Shown here: positions 16,663 through 24,066 of the stretch, piece by piece
How the letters are laid out: each line of letters begins with the position of its first letter
Numbering within the stretch: the stretch's first letter is position 1
NCBI GenBank assembly: GCA_028873075.1
Contig: JAGWND010000003.1
Location: 1 to 44,049 of the forward strand
Source of the DNA: Bacteroidota bacterium
Lineage (GTDB): Bacteria > Bacteroidota > Ignavibacteria > UBA10030 > UBA8401
Length of the DNA: 44,049 bases
Direction of reading: 5' to 3'
The notes under the pieces: generated by a model
Seen by the model: only the letters and a program-made list of their open reading frames with translations
Database searches by the model: none
What the model was told of the DNA's origin: nothing
Translations under genes and position numbers: made by a program

Positions 16663-17888
16663 ACCAACGCAAACTCTATAAAACGATCGAGAGCTTCGAT
16701 TCGCGGAAGTTCGATTCGACACAGGATCTGTTGGCGCATGTTGTGCGCCAGCTTGTTGACAATGACAGCATCGAAATTCGCGGCGGACGCGTGTGGAAGC
16801 TCAATCAACAAAAAGAGACGTACGAACTGGTTGCGCAAATCGGTATGGTGGAAACAATCAAAGCGCATTTCTCGGTCCGTGTAGACGATTACCGGATGTT
16901 CAAGCTTCTTCCGAAACACCGGACGATGGTAGCGAACGAAACGAATGCGTATTTGCGCAGCAAAGGAATTTTTAAATATTCTGCAACCGGCCTCGGCGAG
17001 CTTGTGAAAGTGAACGGAGCGGAATTGTATCCGTACGTACTTTCGTTCAACACCGATTTGAGCCACGAACAAGTGGCGCCGATGCTGAACATTATCGGTC
17101 TCGCTGTTACCGCTATGCTGCGCAGCCGCAGCATCGAAAAAAAGCGGGCGCAGTTGGAGAAGGATCTCGATAAAGCGCGTCTCATTCAGCAAAGCATACT
17201 TCCTGAACACGAGCTGCGTTTTCATAATTACGAAGTGTTCGGCATTTCGGTGGCGGATAGAATCGTCGGCGGGGATTTTTTCGATTACATTCTCAGCGAT
17301 GACGGAGACCGTCTCGGCATCGCTATCGGCGATGCCGCGAGCAAAGGAATGTCCGCGGCGGTACAGGCGCTGTATGTTTCAGGCGCGCTGCGGATGGGCG
17401 CCGGCTTTGAGACGAAAATCAGCACGCTCATCCGTAAAATCAATTCGCTCGTTCGTCGCACGTTTACCGACGACCGGTTCCTGACGCTTTTTTATGCTGA
17501 ATTGATTGACGACAAGCAGGGGTTGTGCGTCTATGTCAACGCCGGACACAGCAGTCCGATTGTGTACCGCGCAAAGAGCGACGCGGCGGAGTTTTTGGAA
17601 GCAACAGGGAATATCATCGGTCCGTTTGAAGATCAAATCTACCGCAGCGAGGGGATCATGATTGAAAAAGGGGATATCATGTTGTTGTACACCGACGGCG
17701 TTTCCGAAGCGATGGACGAGAAAGGAAATCAATACACGGAAAAGCGATTGCTTGAAAATCTTTCTTCGATGAAAAAGAAGAGTGCTCAGGAAATTGCCCG
17801 CCTGTTGTTGGAAGACGTGCAGAAGTTCAATGCCAAAAGCAAATATTCCGATGATAAAACCATTGTCGTTATAAAGCGTGTGAAATAA
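16659..17888 (+). CDS. SpoIIE/PP2C-type serine phosphatase (RsbU-like)
   Basis: A 409-residue signalling phosphatase. The N-terminal ~150 residues look like a divergent GAF-type sensor domain. A short helical linker (EKKRAQLEKDLDKARLIQQSILPE), typical of RsbU-like proteins, leads into a PP2C/SpoIIE domain at about 195-408 with the metal motifs VGGDFFDY, GDAASKGMSAA, NAGHSSPIVY, LYTDGVSEAMDE and SDDKTIVVI. Such enzymes dephosphorylate anti-anti-sigma factors in partner-switching modules; no partner (STAS or HATPase) is adjacent. The 4-bp overlap with the DUF1573 gene implies coupling of an exported beta-sandwich protein with a cytoplasmic phosphatase. Confidence 0.9.
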   Translation: MNQRKLYKTIESFDSRKFDSTQDLLAHVVRQLVDNDSIEIRGGRVWKLNQQKETYELVAQIGMVETIKAHFSVRVDDYRMFKLLPKHRTMVANETNAYLRSKGIFKYSATGLGELVKVNGAELYPYVLSFNTDLSHEQVAPMLNIIGLAVTAMLRSRSIEKKRAQLEKDLDKARLIQQSILPEHELRFHNYEVFGISVADRIVGGDFFDYILSDDGDRLGIAIGDAASKGMSAAVQALYVSGALRMGAGFETKISTLIRKINSLVRRTFTDDRFLTLFYAELIDDKQGLCVYVNAGHSSPIVYRAKSDAAEFLEATGNIIGPFEDQIYRSEGIMIEKGDIMLLYTDGVSEAMDEKGNQYTEKRLLENLSSMKKKSAQEIARLLLEDVQKFNAKSKYSDDKTIVVIKRVK

Positions 17889-17894
17889 CTGAAT

Positions 17895-17985
17895 CTCCAG
17901 AGTATCGGATCGTTGGATGACTGGAAGATAGTTACAAAGTCTGCGGTTCGATGATCCAATAATCCATTAACGCAACAATCCATTT
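17895..17985. repeat. Dispersed TGGATNATTGG-type repeat
   Basis: The gap contains atcgttggatgactgg followed by gatccaataatccatt and caacaatccattt, imperfect opposed copies of the same vocabulary seen at 2215-2270, 6611-6657 and 42876-42905. No gene is seen. It occupies almost the whole interval before the metallophosphoesterase. Confidence 0.45.
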
Positions 17986-17990
17986 AGACT

Positions 17991-19148
17991 ATGCCGAAAA
18001 TTTCTTTCGTTATTTTCTTTTCTATTGCAATTTTCATTTATCTTCTCATCAACTTTTATATTGTTCTCCGCGGGTGGCAGGCGCTTTCCTCATTGCCGCA
18101 GTACCGAACGGCATATCTTGCTGTGAGCTCGGTCGTTTCGCTCTCATTTATCGCGGGAAGATTTCTTGAGCGTGGATCGCTTACGTGGTTCAGCAGTGCG
18201 CTTGTGTGGATCGGCTCGTTCTGGCTTGGTGCAATGGTTTATTTTCTTTTGATTCTTTTTTGTGTGGACATTCTGCGGGGAATCTCGCATTTTGTTTCCT
18301 TTCTCCCGCCCTCGGGATCAGCGGAATATAACCGTTTGAATATTCTCTCGTTCATCGGCATCGTTTCTGTTGTAGCAGTGATTGTGATTGCCGGATTTTT
18401 CAATGCAGTTTCGCCCCGAGTAAAAACTCTCGATTTGGCTATTCACAAAAATTCTCACCCGTTAAAATCACTCGACCTCGTTGCAGTTTCGGATATTCAT
18501 CTCGGCACAATTATCGGAAGGCACCGGCTCGAGCGCCTTGTGGAAAAAATCAATTCGCTGAACGCGGATATCGTACTGTTGCCGGGCGACGTTGTGGATG
18601 AAGATATCGGTCCCGTTATCAAACAAAATCTCGGTGAAACGCTTCGAACGATTAAAAGCAAGTTCGGCGTCTACGCCGTTACCGGCAATCATGAATACAT
18701 CGGCGGCGTGGAGGCGGCATGCCGTTATCTCACCGAGCACGGAATTGTGATGCTTCGCGACAGCGTTGCGACGATTGCGGATGCAATCACTCTTGTGGGA
18801 AGGGAAGACATCAGCATCAAAAGCTTTGCGCAACAACAGCGGGCTTCGCTTGGCGAGCTGATGAAGAATGTTGACCGAACGAAACCGGTTATTCTGATGG
18901 ATCATCAGCCGTTTCATCTGAACGAAGCGGCAGAAGCCGGCGTTGACCTTCAGCTTTCGGGGCACACGCACCACGGACAGTTGTGGCCCTTCAACTTCAT
19001 CACGGAAAAAGTATACGAGGTAAGCTGGGGATATTTGAAGAAAGGCACAACTCATTATTATGTTTCCTGCGGTGCCGGAACGTGGGGGCCGCCGATGCGA
19101 ACAGGAAACACACCGGAGATTATGAACATCCACTTGAAACTTGATTGA
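17991..19148 (+). CDS. Membrane-anchored metallophosphoesterase (YkuE-like)
   Basis: A 385-residue protein with about four N-terminal membrane segments (residues 1-140) and a calcineurin-like phosphoesterase domain from ~155. The dinuclear metal motifs are intact: SDIHLG (Asp168, His170), GDVVDE near 199, GNHE near 227, and GHTHHGQ near 324. Close relatives include the YkuE and YaeI types, some of which act on lipid phosphate substrates such as UDP-diacylglucosamine; the substrate here is not deducible. The domain should face the cytoplasm or periplasm depending on topology, which I cannot fix. It is followed by the ABC transporter genes on the same strand. Confidence 0.88.
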   Translation: MPKISFVIFFSIAIFIYLLINFYIVLRGWQALSSLPQYRTAYLAVSSVVSLSFIAGRFLERGSLTWFSSALVWIGSFWLGAMVYFLLILFCVDILRGISHFVSFLPPSGSAEYNRLNILSFIGIVSVVAVIVIAGFFNAVSPRVKTLDLAIHKNSHPLKSLDLVAVSDIHLGTIIGRHRLERLVEKINSLNADIVLLPGDVVDEDIGPVIKQNLGETLRTIKSKFGVYAVTGNHEYIGGVEAACRYLTEHGIVMLRDSVATIADAITLVGREDISIKSFAQQQRASLGELMKNVDRTKPVILMDHQPFHLNEAAEAGVDLQLSGHTHHGQLWPFNFITEKVYEVSWGYLKKGTTHYYVSCGAGTWGPPMRTGNTPEIMNIHLKLD

Positions 19149-19227
19149 TTCTCTAAATGAATCTGTCTATATTTTTGACAAAAATCATCCACGAAGCACA
19201 CGAAACCCCATAAAGAAAAAAATCCCC

Positions 19228-20145
19228 ATGTCCGCTGAAGTCGTTCTCCGTACCATCGCCCTCGGCAAGCAGTACAAATCAAAACGCTGGGCGGTACAGG
19301 ATGTGAATTTGGAAATTCATCGCGGGGATATTTTCGGCTTTCTCGGTCCGAACGGCGCGGGAAAAAGCACGACGATCCGGATGATTCTTTCGTTGATTGC
19401 TCCGACTGCCGGCTCTGTCGAGCTTTTCGGTCATCAGCTTTCCACAGAGCGCGAAGCCGCGCTCGCGAAGGTCGCCGGCATCGTTGAGAAACCCGATTTC
19501 TATCTTTATCTCAGCGCCTTTCGGAATATGCAGATTACCGGCGCAATGACGTTAGGAAAAACTCCGTTGCGCACGATGATTATGGACAGTCTGCAGCTTG
19601 TCGGACTTGCCGGACGCGCGTTCGACCGCGTGAAAACTTTTTCGCACGGGATGAAACAGCGTCTCGGCATTGCGCAGGCGCTCCTGTGCAAGCCCGAAGT
19701 GATCGTGCTTGATGAACCTACGAGCGGGCTCGATCCGCAGGGAATGAAAGAAGTGCGAGAGCTGATCGCGCGCTTGTCGCGCGAACATAAAATGACGGTT
19801 TTTCTTTCTTCGCACTTGCTCAACGAAGTCGAACAAGTTGCAACGCGCATGGCAATTATCAGCAAGGGAAAACTTGTCGCTCAGGGAAGTGTGGAGGAGC
19901 TGCTTCGTTCAAAGATAAGCAGCGTCAAAATTTTAAGCGAGCCTGTGAAACGATCAACTGCAATTCTGAAGAAAATGAAAAGCGTTAGCAATGTTGTGCT
20001 CAATGGAGACGGTATTTCCGCAACAATTGAAAAAAGCGATATTCCCAAAGTTGTCAAGACGCTGACGGCAGCAGAGTGTAAAATTTATTCAATTGTACCG
20101 CAGCAATCTTTAGAAGAATATTTTCTTTCGGTGACGGAAGAATGA
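19228..20145 (+). CDS. ABC transporter ATP-binding protein (ABC-2/CcmA type)
   Basis: About 305 residues with Walker A GPNGAGKST (40-48), signature FSHGMKQRLGIAQAL (~138), Walker B VIVLDEPTSGLDP and a C-terminal ~85-residue extension typical of drug or lipid exporters of the YxlF/BcrA class. It energises the permease encoded 66 bp downstream. The ORF track begins at 19141, but that extension translates a dispersed 'atccacgaagcacacgaaacc' repeat (NHPRSTRNPIKKK); the ATG at 19228 begins the conserved domain and is preferred. Substrate unknown. Confidence 0.9.
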   Translation: MSAEVVLRTIALGKQYKSKRWAVQDVNLEIHRGDIFGFLGPNGAGKSTTIRMILSLIAPTAGSVELFGHQLSTEREAALAKVAGIVEKPDFYLYLSAFRNMQITGAMTLGKTPLRTMIMDSLQLVGLAGRAFDRVKTFSHGMKQRLGIAQALLCKPEVIVLDEPTSGLDPQGMKEVRELIARLSREHKMTVFLSSHLLNEVEQVATRMAIISKGKLVAQGSVEELLRSKISSVKILSEPVKRSTAILKKMKSVSNVVLNGDGISATIEKSDIPKVVKTLTAAECKIYSIVPQQSLEEYFLSVTEE

Positions 20146-20172
20146 TCGAAAACGGATGATGGAAGATGAACT

Positions 20173-20187
20173 CCACCTTGAAGGTGG
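20173..20187. repeat. Hairpin CCACCTT-g-AAGGTGG between ABC genes
   Basis: A perfect 7-bp stem with a single unpaired base at the centre sits between the ATPase and permease genes. No T-run follows directly, so attenuation or a dispersed repeat is more likely than termination. Confidence 0.45.
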
Positions 20188-20211
20188 GTGACCGTCTTTT
20201 AACAACACACT

Positions 20212-21054
20212 ATGTTCAACTTAATCTATTACGAGTTGTTCAAAACGTACGCGAAGTGGCGAACCTACATTGGTTTCATCGCTGTGGGTCTCATTATCCC
20301 GTTGATTATGTGGGGAATGCATCTTCAAGCCGGGCATAATTTCGTGCAGTATCAGTTGCGCTCGCTGCAAAGCGATTTTCTCATCACGGGAAATTTGTTC
20401 AACGGCTGGAGCATCTCTCAAATTATTATGAACAGCTTGTGGGTGCATGTGCCGTTTCTCATCAGTCTTGTTGCAGGAGATCAGCTTGCCGGCGAAGCGA
20501 CGGCAGGAACATTCCGGCTGATATTGATTCGTCCCGTGTCGCGCACGCGTGTTCTCGTTTCAAAATATAGTGCCACGCTGCTCTATACAGCCTCGCTCTT
20601 GATGACGATTGCCGTCCTCAGTCTCGGTCTCGGTTTGATGATCTTTGGCAGCGGCGATTTGCTTGCAGTTGACCGCGACATGCTCACGGTCCTTCCCGAA
20701 GTGCATCTGTGGAGCAGATTTCTTCTTGCGTACTCGCTTGCAATCTGGTCCATGTGGGTCATCGCTTCGCTTGCGTTTCTTTTTTCTTCGTTTGTGGAAA
20801 ATGCCATCGGACCGATCATTTCGACAATGACTGTTGTCATCGGGTTGTTGATCATTTCAAACCTTCCGGTTGAATCGTTCGAGCCGGTGAAGCCGTATCT
20901 TTTCACGACGTATCAGGATGTGTGGCAGCAGGCATTCAAGGAACCGGTGAATTGGAGCCGCATTGCGGAATCGTGCGGCGTGCTCGGGGCGTACAGTGCA
21001 GTGTTTTTTTCAATGACGTGGTACATTTTTAAGAGGAAGGACATACTCTCATAA
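20212..21054 (+). CDS. ABC-2 type transporter permease
   Basis: A 280-residue membrane protein with six hydrophobic segments in the ABC-2 pattern. MFNLIYYELFKTYAKWRTYIGF at the start (quoted in part), the GEATAGTFRLILIRPVSRTRVLVSKY loop after helix 2 and a C-terminal SMTWYIFKRKDI match the family. It pairs with the ATPase gene just upstream to form an exporter of unknown substrate. There is no separate periplasmic component nearby, which is normal for this class. Confidence 0.88.
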   Translation: MFNLIYYELFKTYAKWRTYIGFIAVGLIIPLIMWGMHLQAGHNFVQYQLRSLQSDFLITGNLFNGWSISQIIMNSLWVHVPFLISLVAGDQLAGEATAGTFRLILIRPVSRTRVLVSKYSATLLYTASLLMTIAVLSLGLGLMIFGSGDLLAVDRDMLTVLPEVHLWSRFLLAYSLAIWSMWVIASLAFLFSSFVENAIGPIISTMTVVIGLLIISNLPVESFEPVKPYLFTTYQDVWQQAFKEPVNWSRIAESCGVLGAYSAVFFSMTWYIFKRKDILS

Positions 21055-21060
21055 ATAATT

Positions 21061-21251
21061 ATGAATGATGAACGACGACGAAGATGTCCATAGCGTATGA
21101 AAAAGCTCGGGAAACACATTATTGGTTGAGACTTTTGAAAGAAAGTTAGTTGAGAGGAAACAAATTGGCTGAATCCATGCCAAGAGATGTTGATGAACTC
21201 CTGAAAATGATCGGTTCCATTCAACGGACAACACGAAATAAAAATTCATAA
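21061..21251 (+). pseudogene. Decayed four-helix-bundle (S23/IVP-like) protein gene
   Basis: The frame from 21081 reads KMSIAYEKARETHYWLRLLKES, then a TAG at 21147-21149, then LRGNKLAESMPRDVDELLKMIGSIQRTT to a TAA at 21249-21251. The two halves match the C-terminal helices of 'four helix bundle protein'/23S rRNA intervening-sequence proteins (YEARETHYWLRLL... DELLKMIGSI). The N-terminal half is missing and MNDERRRRCP in another frame may be a frameshifted part of it. The flanks carry AT-rich phrases (aattatgaat on the left, attcataatt on the right) in opposed orientation. This small gene type is typically multi-copy and inserted between genes. Confidence 0.65.
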
Positions 21252-21271
21252 TTGATAATTCGTCATTAGCT

Positions 21272-22549
21272 ATGGACATAAAGCAGACTTTTCTTGAACT
21301 CAAACGCGGCTTTCACCGTTCATTCTGGGTCGCAAACGGGATGGAGCTATTCGAGCGGCTTGCGTACTACGGACAGCAGATCGTCTTCATGATTTATCTG
21401 AGGAACAAGTTGGGTTTCACCGAAGCCGAAGCGGGTCAGCTCTCCGGCGTTTTCGGCGGAATCATTTTCCTGCTTCCCATCCTCGGCGGCACGCTTGCCG
21501 ACAAATGGGGATTTCGGAGAGCGTTCAACGTTGCGTTCAGCATCCTTGCTCTCGGTTATTTTCTCATCGGCTCCGTCGGGATGAGTGCGTTCGCCGGTGT
21601 GTATGGAAATTTTTCGCTCTACTGGCTGATGATGATTTTTTTGATCTTCACCGCGTTCGGCGGTTCATTCATCAAACCTTCCGTGCTCGGGACGGTGGCG
21701 GTAACATCAACGGAAAAATCGAAATCGTTCGGATTTGCGATCTATTATTGGCTGGTAAATGTCGGTGCGGCTATTGGTCCGACGATTGCTTATTTCGTGC
21801 GCGACGGTTTGGGCACCCAATACGTCTACATGGTCTCAGCCTTGAGTTGTTTGGCGATGCTGATCGTGAACGTGACGCTTTACAGAGATGTGCAAGGCAG
21901 GGGAACGGGAGTAGCGGAGTCGGTTGGGAAAAAAATAGTCAACCTTTTTGTCGTGTTGGGAAATTTCAAGTTCATGATTTTTCTTCTGATCTATTCACTC
22001 TACTGGATTATTTTCTGGCAGGAATTCATCATTATTCCTTATTACGTTACAGATTATATCAGCGCTTCGTATCCGTACGAAATTCTCCAGTCATGGGCGG
22101 CGGCAGGTGCGATTATCCTGTTTCAAATCCCCGTCAATCGTCTCACGAAGAATATTCCGACTCGCACAGCCATTGCATTAGGCTTTGCAATATCCAGTCT
22201 TATTTGGGTCATTATCGGAATCTATCCAAGTATTCCGACGATCGCTGCGGGTGTTATAGCATTTGCAATCGGCGAGATGACGCAAGCGCCGCGCTATTAT
22301 GAATATATTTCGGAAATTGCTCCGCCGGGCCAACAGGGACTTTATCAGGGATACGCATTTCTTCCCATTGCGATTGCCCGCTTCGTCGGCGATCCGTTCG
22401 GAGGCTGGATTTATGAAGTTGCGAAGGCAGCAGGCAAACCGGCGTACATCTGGTGGTCGCTGATCGGCGTCGGCGTTTTGGGCGCAGCGGCGATGCTTAC
22501 GTACAATTATTTTATTTCCCGTCAGGAACTTCAGCGCGCTCCGGAGTGA
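21272..22549 (+). CDS. POT/PTR-family major facilitator transporter
   Basis: A 425-residue transporter with about 12 membrane helices. SFWVANGMELFERLAYYG at the start is the ELFERxxYYG signature of proton-dependent oligopeptide transporters, and GGTLADKWGFRRA is the MFS loop 2-3 motif. POT proteins import di- and tripeptides with protons; the E(x)xERFxYY-type motif is only partly kept, and the protein is shorter than many POTs, so peptide specificity is probable rather than certain. It follows the four-helix-bundle pseudogene and precedes a LolA-like gene by 27 bp. Confidence 0.82.
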   Translation: MDIKQTFLELKRGFHRSFWVANGMELFERLAYYGQQIVFMIYLRNKLGFTEAEAGQLSGVFGGIIFLLPILGGTLADKWGFRRAFNVAFSILALGYFLIGSVGMSAFAGVYGNFSLYWLMMIFLIFTAFGGSFIKPSVLGTVAVTSTEKSKSFGFAIYYWLVNVGAAIGPTIAYFVRDGLGTQYVYMVSALSCLAMLIVNVTLYRDVQGRGTGVAESVGKKIVNLFVVLGNFKFMIFLLIYSLYWIIFWQEFIIIPYYVTDYISASYPYEILQSWAAAGAIILFQIPVNRLTKNIPTRTAIALGFAISSLIWVIIGIYPSIPTIAAGVIAFAIGEMTQAPRYYEYISEIAPPGQQGLYQGYAFLPIAIARFVGDPFGGWIYEVAKAAGKPAYIWWSLIGVGVLGAAAMLTYNYFISRQELQRAPE

Positions 22550-22576
22550 ACGCCGGCCATTATTCTCGAGGACAGT

Positions 22577-23266
22577 ATGAAGAAAAAAATTGTCATCGCA
22601 TGTTTACTCTGCATCCTTCCGGCTTTTGGAAGAGCGCAGCAATTGACCGCGTCTCAGATTCTTGCCAACGTTCAGAAGCAATTCGAGCAGGTGAACGATT
22701 ATACCGTGACGCTTCACGCGACGGTGAATATCGAGCATTTGAACATTCCCGATATGACGGTAAAATTATATTTCAAGCAGCCCGACAAGATTCACATCGA
22801 ATCGAAGAACTTTGCCATGCTGCCGAAAGAAGGCATCGCGCTGACGCCGGCGCTGTTGTTAGCGAAGTTCGACGCGACGCTTGCCGCCACCGAACAAACC
22901 GGAAAAGAAAAAATTTATAAGCTCCGTCTCATCTCGAAGCCGGAGCCGGGGAAGCTCACGATTGAAAGTTATGTGTGGGTGGATGCCGCACGATGGATCA
23001 TTACCCGCTTGGAATCGGAGCCGATGGGAAACAGGCGTATCAGCATAGTGTTCGAAGATACGCTTATCGAAGGGAAATATTTTTTGCCTGCGAAGATTAC
23101 CGCTTCATTCGGCTCGTCGGCAGTTGATACGGTGGGCGTTCCTTTTCCCGAAAGCAAGTTCTCTCAGCGAATGCCCCGCAAAGGGAGCGTGACCATTTTC
23201 TATTCCGGCTACAAGATCAACAGCGGCTTGCCGGACGAGATGTTCGAGAAAAAAGCGGACGAGTAA
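22577..23266 (+). CDS. LolA-like exported protein
   Basis: A 229-residue protein with a signal peptide ending FGRAQ. The mature part opens with LTASQILANVQKQFEQVNDYTVTLH, followed by alternating amphipathic beta strands (MTVKLYFKQPDKIHIESKNF, WIITRLESEP) that fit the LolA/LppX/outer-membrane lipoprotein-sorting fold, a half-barrel that binds lipid chains. It could carry lipoproteins or other lipids across the periplasm. It is not a close match to classical LolA, so the family is assigned only at fold level. It is probably cotranscribed with the POT transporter. Confidence 0.72.
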   Translation: MKKKIVIACLLCILPAFGRAQQLTASQILANVQKQFEQVNDYTVTLHATVNIEHLNIPDMTVKLYFKQPDKIHIESKNFAMLPKEGIALTPALLLAKFDATLAATEQTGKEKIYKLRLISKPEPGKLTIESYVWVDAARWIITRLESEPMGNRRISIVFEDTLIEGKYFLPAKITASFGSSAVDTVGVPFPESKFSQRMPRKGSVTIFYSGYKINSGLPDEMFEKKADE

Positions 23267-23345
23267 CGGGGTTCGAGTTTCCAGGTTCGGGGCAGTTGGA
23301 ACTCTGAAACTGGGAACGCAAGCCTCGAACCTCGAAATACCTTCC
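23267..23345. repeat. Degenerate gttcgag/ctcgaac intergenic repeat
   Basis: The phrase ggttcgagtttccaggttcgg is followed by ctgaaactgggaacg and cctcgaacctcg, opposed imperfect copies of one vocabulary. It fills the gap before the metal regulator promoter. The GGTTCGAG string is not a tRNA T-loop; no cloverleaf can be built around it. Confidence 0.4.
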
Positions 23346-23349
23346 ACGC

Positions 23350-23391
23350 TTGACAAAGCCATATCTAATTATTATTTTAGTCTTACCTAAA
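23350..23391 (+). promoter_or_regulatory. Promoter with overlapping palindrome, candidate MntR operator
   Basis: TTGACA (23350-23355), 17-bp spacer, TATTTT (23373-23378). TTTAG-tcttac-CTAAA (23376-23391) overlaps the -10 and start region and sits 17 bp before the regulator ATG. A palindrome with TTAG/CTAA arms is of the general kind bound by DtxR-family repressors, so metal-dependent autorepression is plausible. Confidence 0.4.
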
Positions 23392-23407
23392 TTTTTTAGC
23401 AATCATT

Positions 23408-24061
23408 ATGCCAAGCATCAGCGTCGAAGATTATCTTAAGCACATCTATTACCTCGGAGAAAAAGGCGGTGCTGTAACGACGTCGTTGTTAGCCGCGGAG
23501 CTGAAGATTGCCGCCGCTTCCGTAACGGATATGGTGAAGAAGCTTTCCGGGCAGAAATATCTCCGCCATTCGCCGTACCGCGGCGTTCAGCTTACGGAAA
23601 AAGGGCGCCGCTCTGCGCTGAAAATTATCCGCAAGCACCGGCTGTGGGAAATGTTTCTTTCGGAGGTGCTCCATTTCCGCTGGGATGAAATTCACGAAGA
23701 AGCGGAAAAGTTCGAACACATTATGTCGGAAAAAATGGAGGATAAGATTGATGAAGTGCTCGGCTTTCCGCGCGTTGATCCTCACGGCGATCCGATTCCC
23801 GCAAAAGACGGCACCGTGAAAACCATCGTGGCGTTTCCGCTTTCCAACGCTGAGGAGGGAACAACGGTGCGCGTTCTCCGCGTGAATGACGCGAATCCGG
23901 AACTGCTTCAGTATGTTTCGAGCATCGGGCTTTCGCTGAATAAAAAACTGGGCATCAAACAGCGGATCAAGTTTGATAATTCGCTGGTCATCAAAATCGG
24001 CTCGAAGGAAATGACGATCAGCTCGCTTGCCGCAGAGAATATTTTTGTCGAATCGGTGTAA
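23408..24061 (+). CDS. DtxR/MntR-family metal-dependent repressor
   Basis: A 217-residue regulator with an N-terminal winged helix (SVTDMVKKLSGQKYLRHSPYRG), a dimerisation/metal domain (residues ~70-140) and a C-terminal FeoA/SH3-like domain. Metal ligands are readable by analogy with MntR and DtxR: Asp8, His in IRKHRLWE, and Glu-x-x-Glu-His in EAEKFEHIMS. Glu rather than the DtxR Cys at the first of these points to manganese over iron; the MntR Glu11 is Lys here. It lies 5 bp upstream of the NRAMP gene, so it probably represses its own operon when metal-replete. Confidence 0.88.
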   Translation: MPSISVEDYLKHIYYLGEKGGAVTTSLLAAELKIAAASVTDMVKKLSGQKYLRHSPYRGVQLTEKGRRSALKIIRKHRLWEMFLSEVLHFRWDEIHEEAEKFEHIMSEKMEDKIDEVLGFPRVDPHGDPIPAKDGTVKTIVAFPLSNAEEGTTVRVLRVNDANPELLQYVSSIGLSLNKKLGIKQRIKFDNSLVIKIGSKEMTISSLAAENIFVESV

Positions 24062-24066
24062 GAAGT

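Noticed and set aside
16617-17225. 202-aa minus-strand ORF
   Set aside because: It is antisense to the phosphatase gene, whose frame shows clear PP2C motifs.
18468-19133. 221-aa minus-strand ORF
   Set aside because: It is antisense to the metallophosphoesterase domain, which has intact catalytic motifs in the other strand.
20146-20211. Rho-independent terminator at the CCACCTT hairpin
   Set aside because: There is no T-run immediately after the stem, and the cognate permease gene follows at once.
23270-23340. Possible tRNA suggested by GGTTCGAG strings
   Set aside because: No acceptor stem, anticodon arm or CCA-side pairing can be folded; the strings are part of a dispersed repeat.
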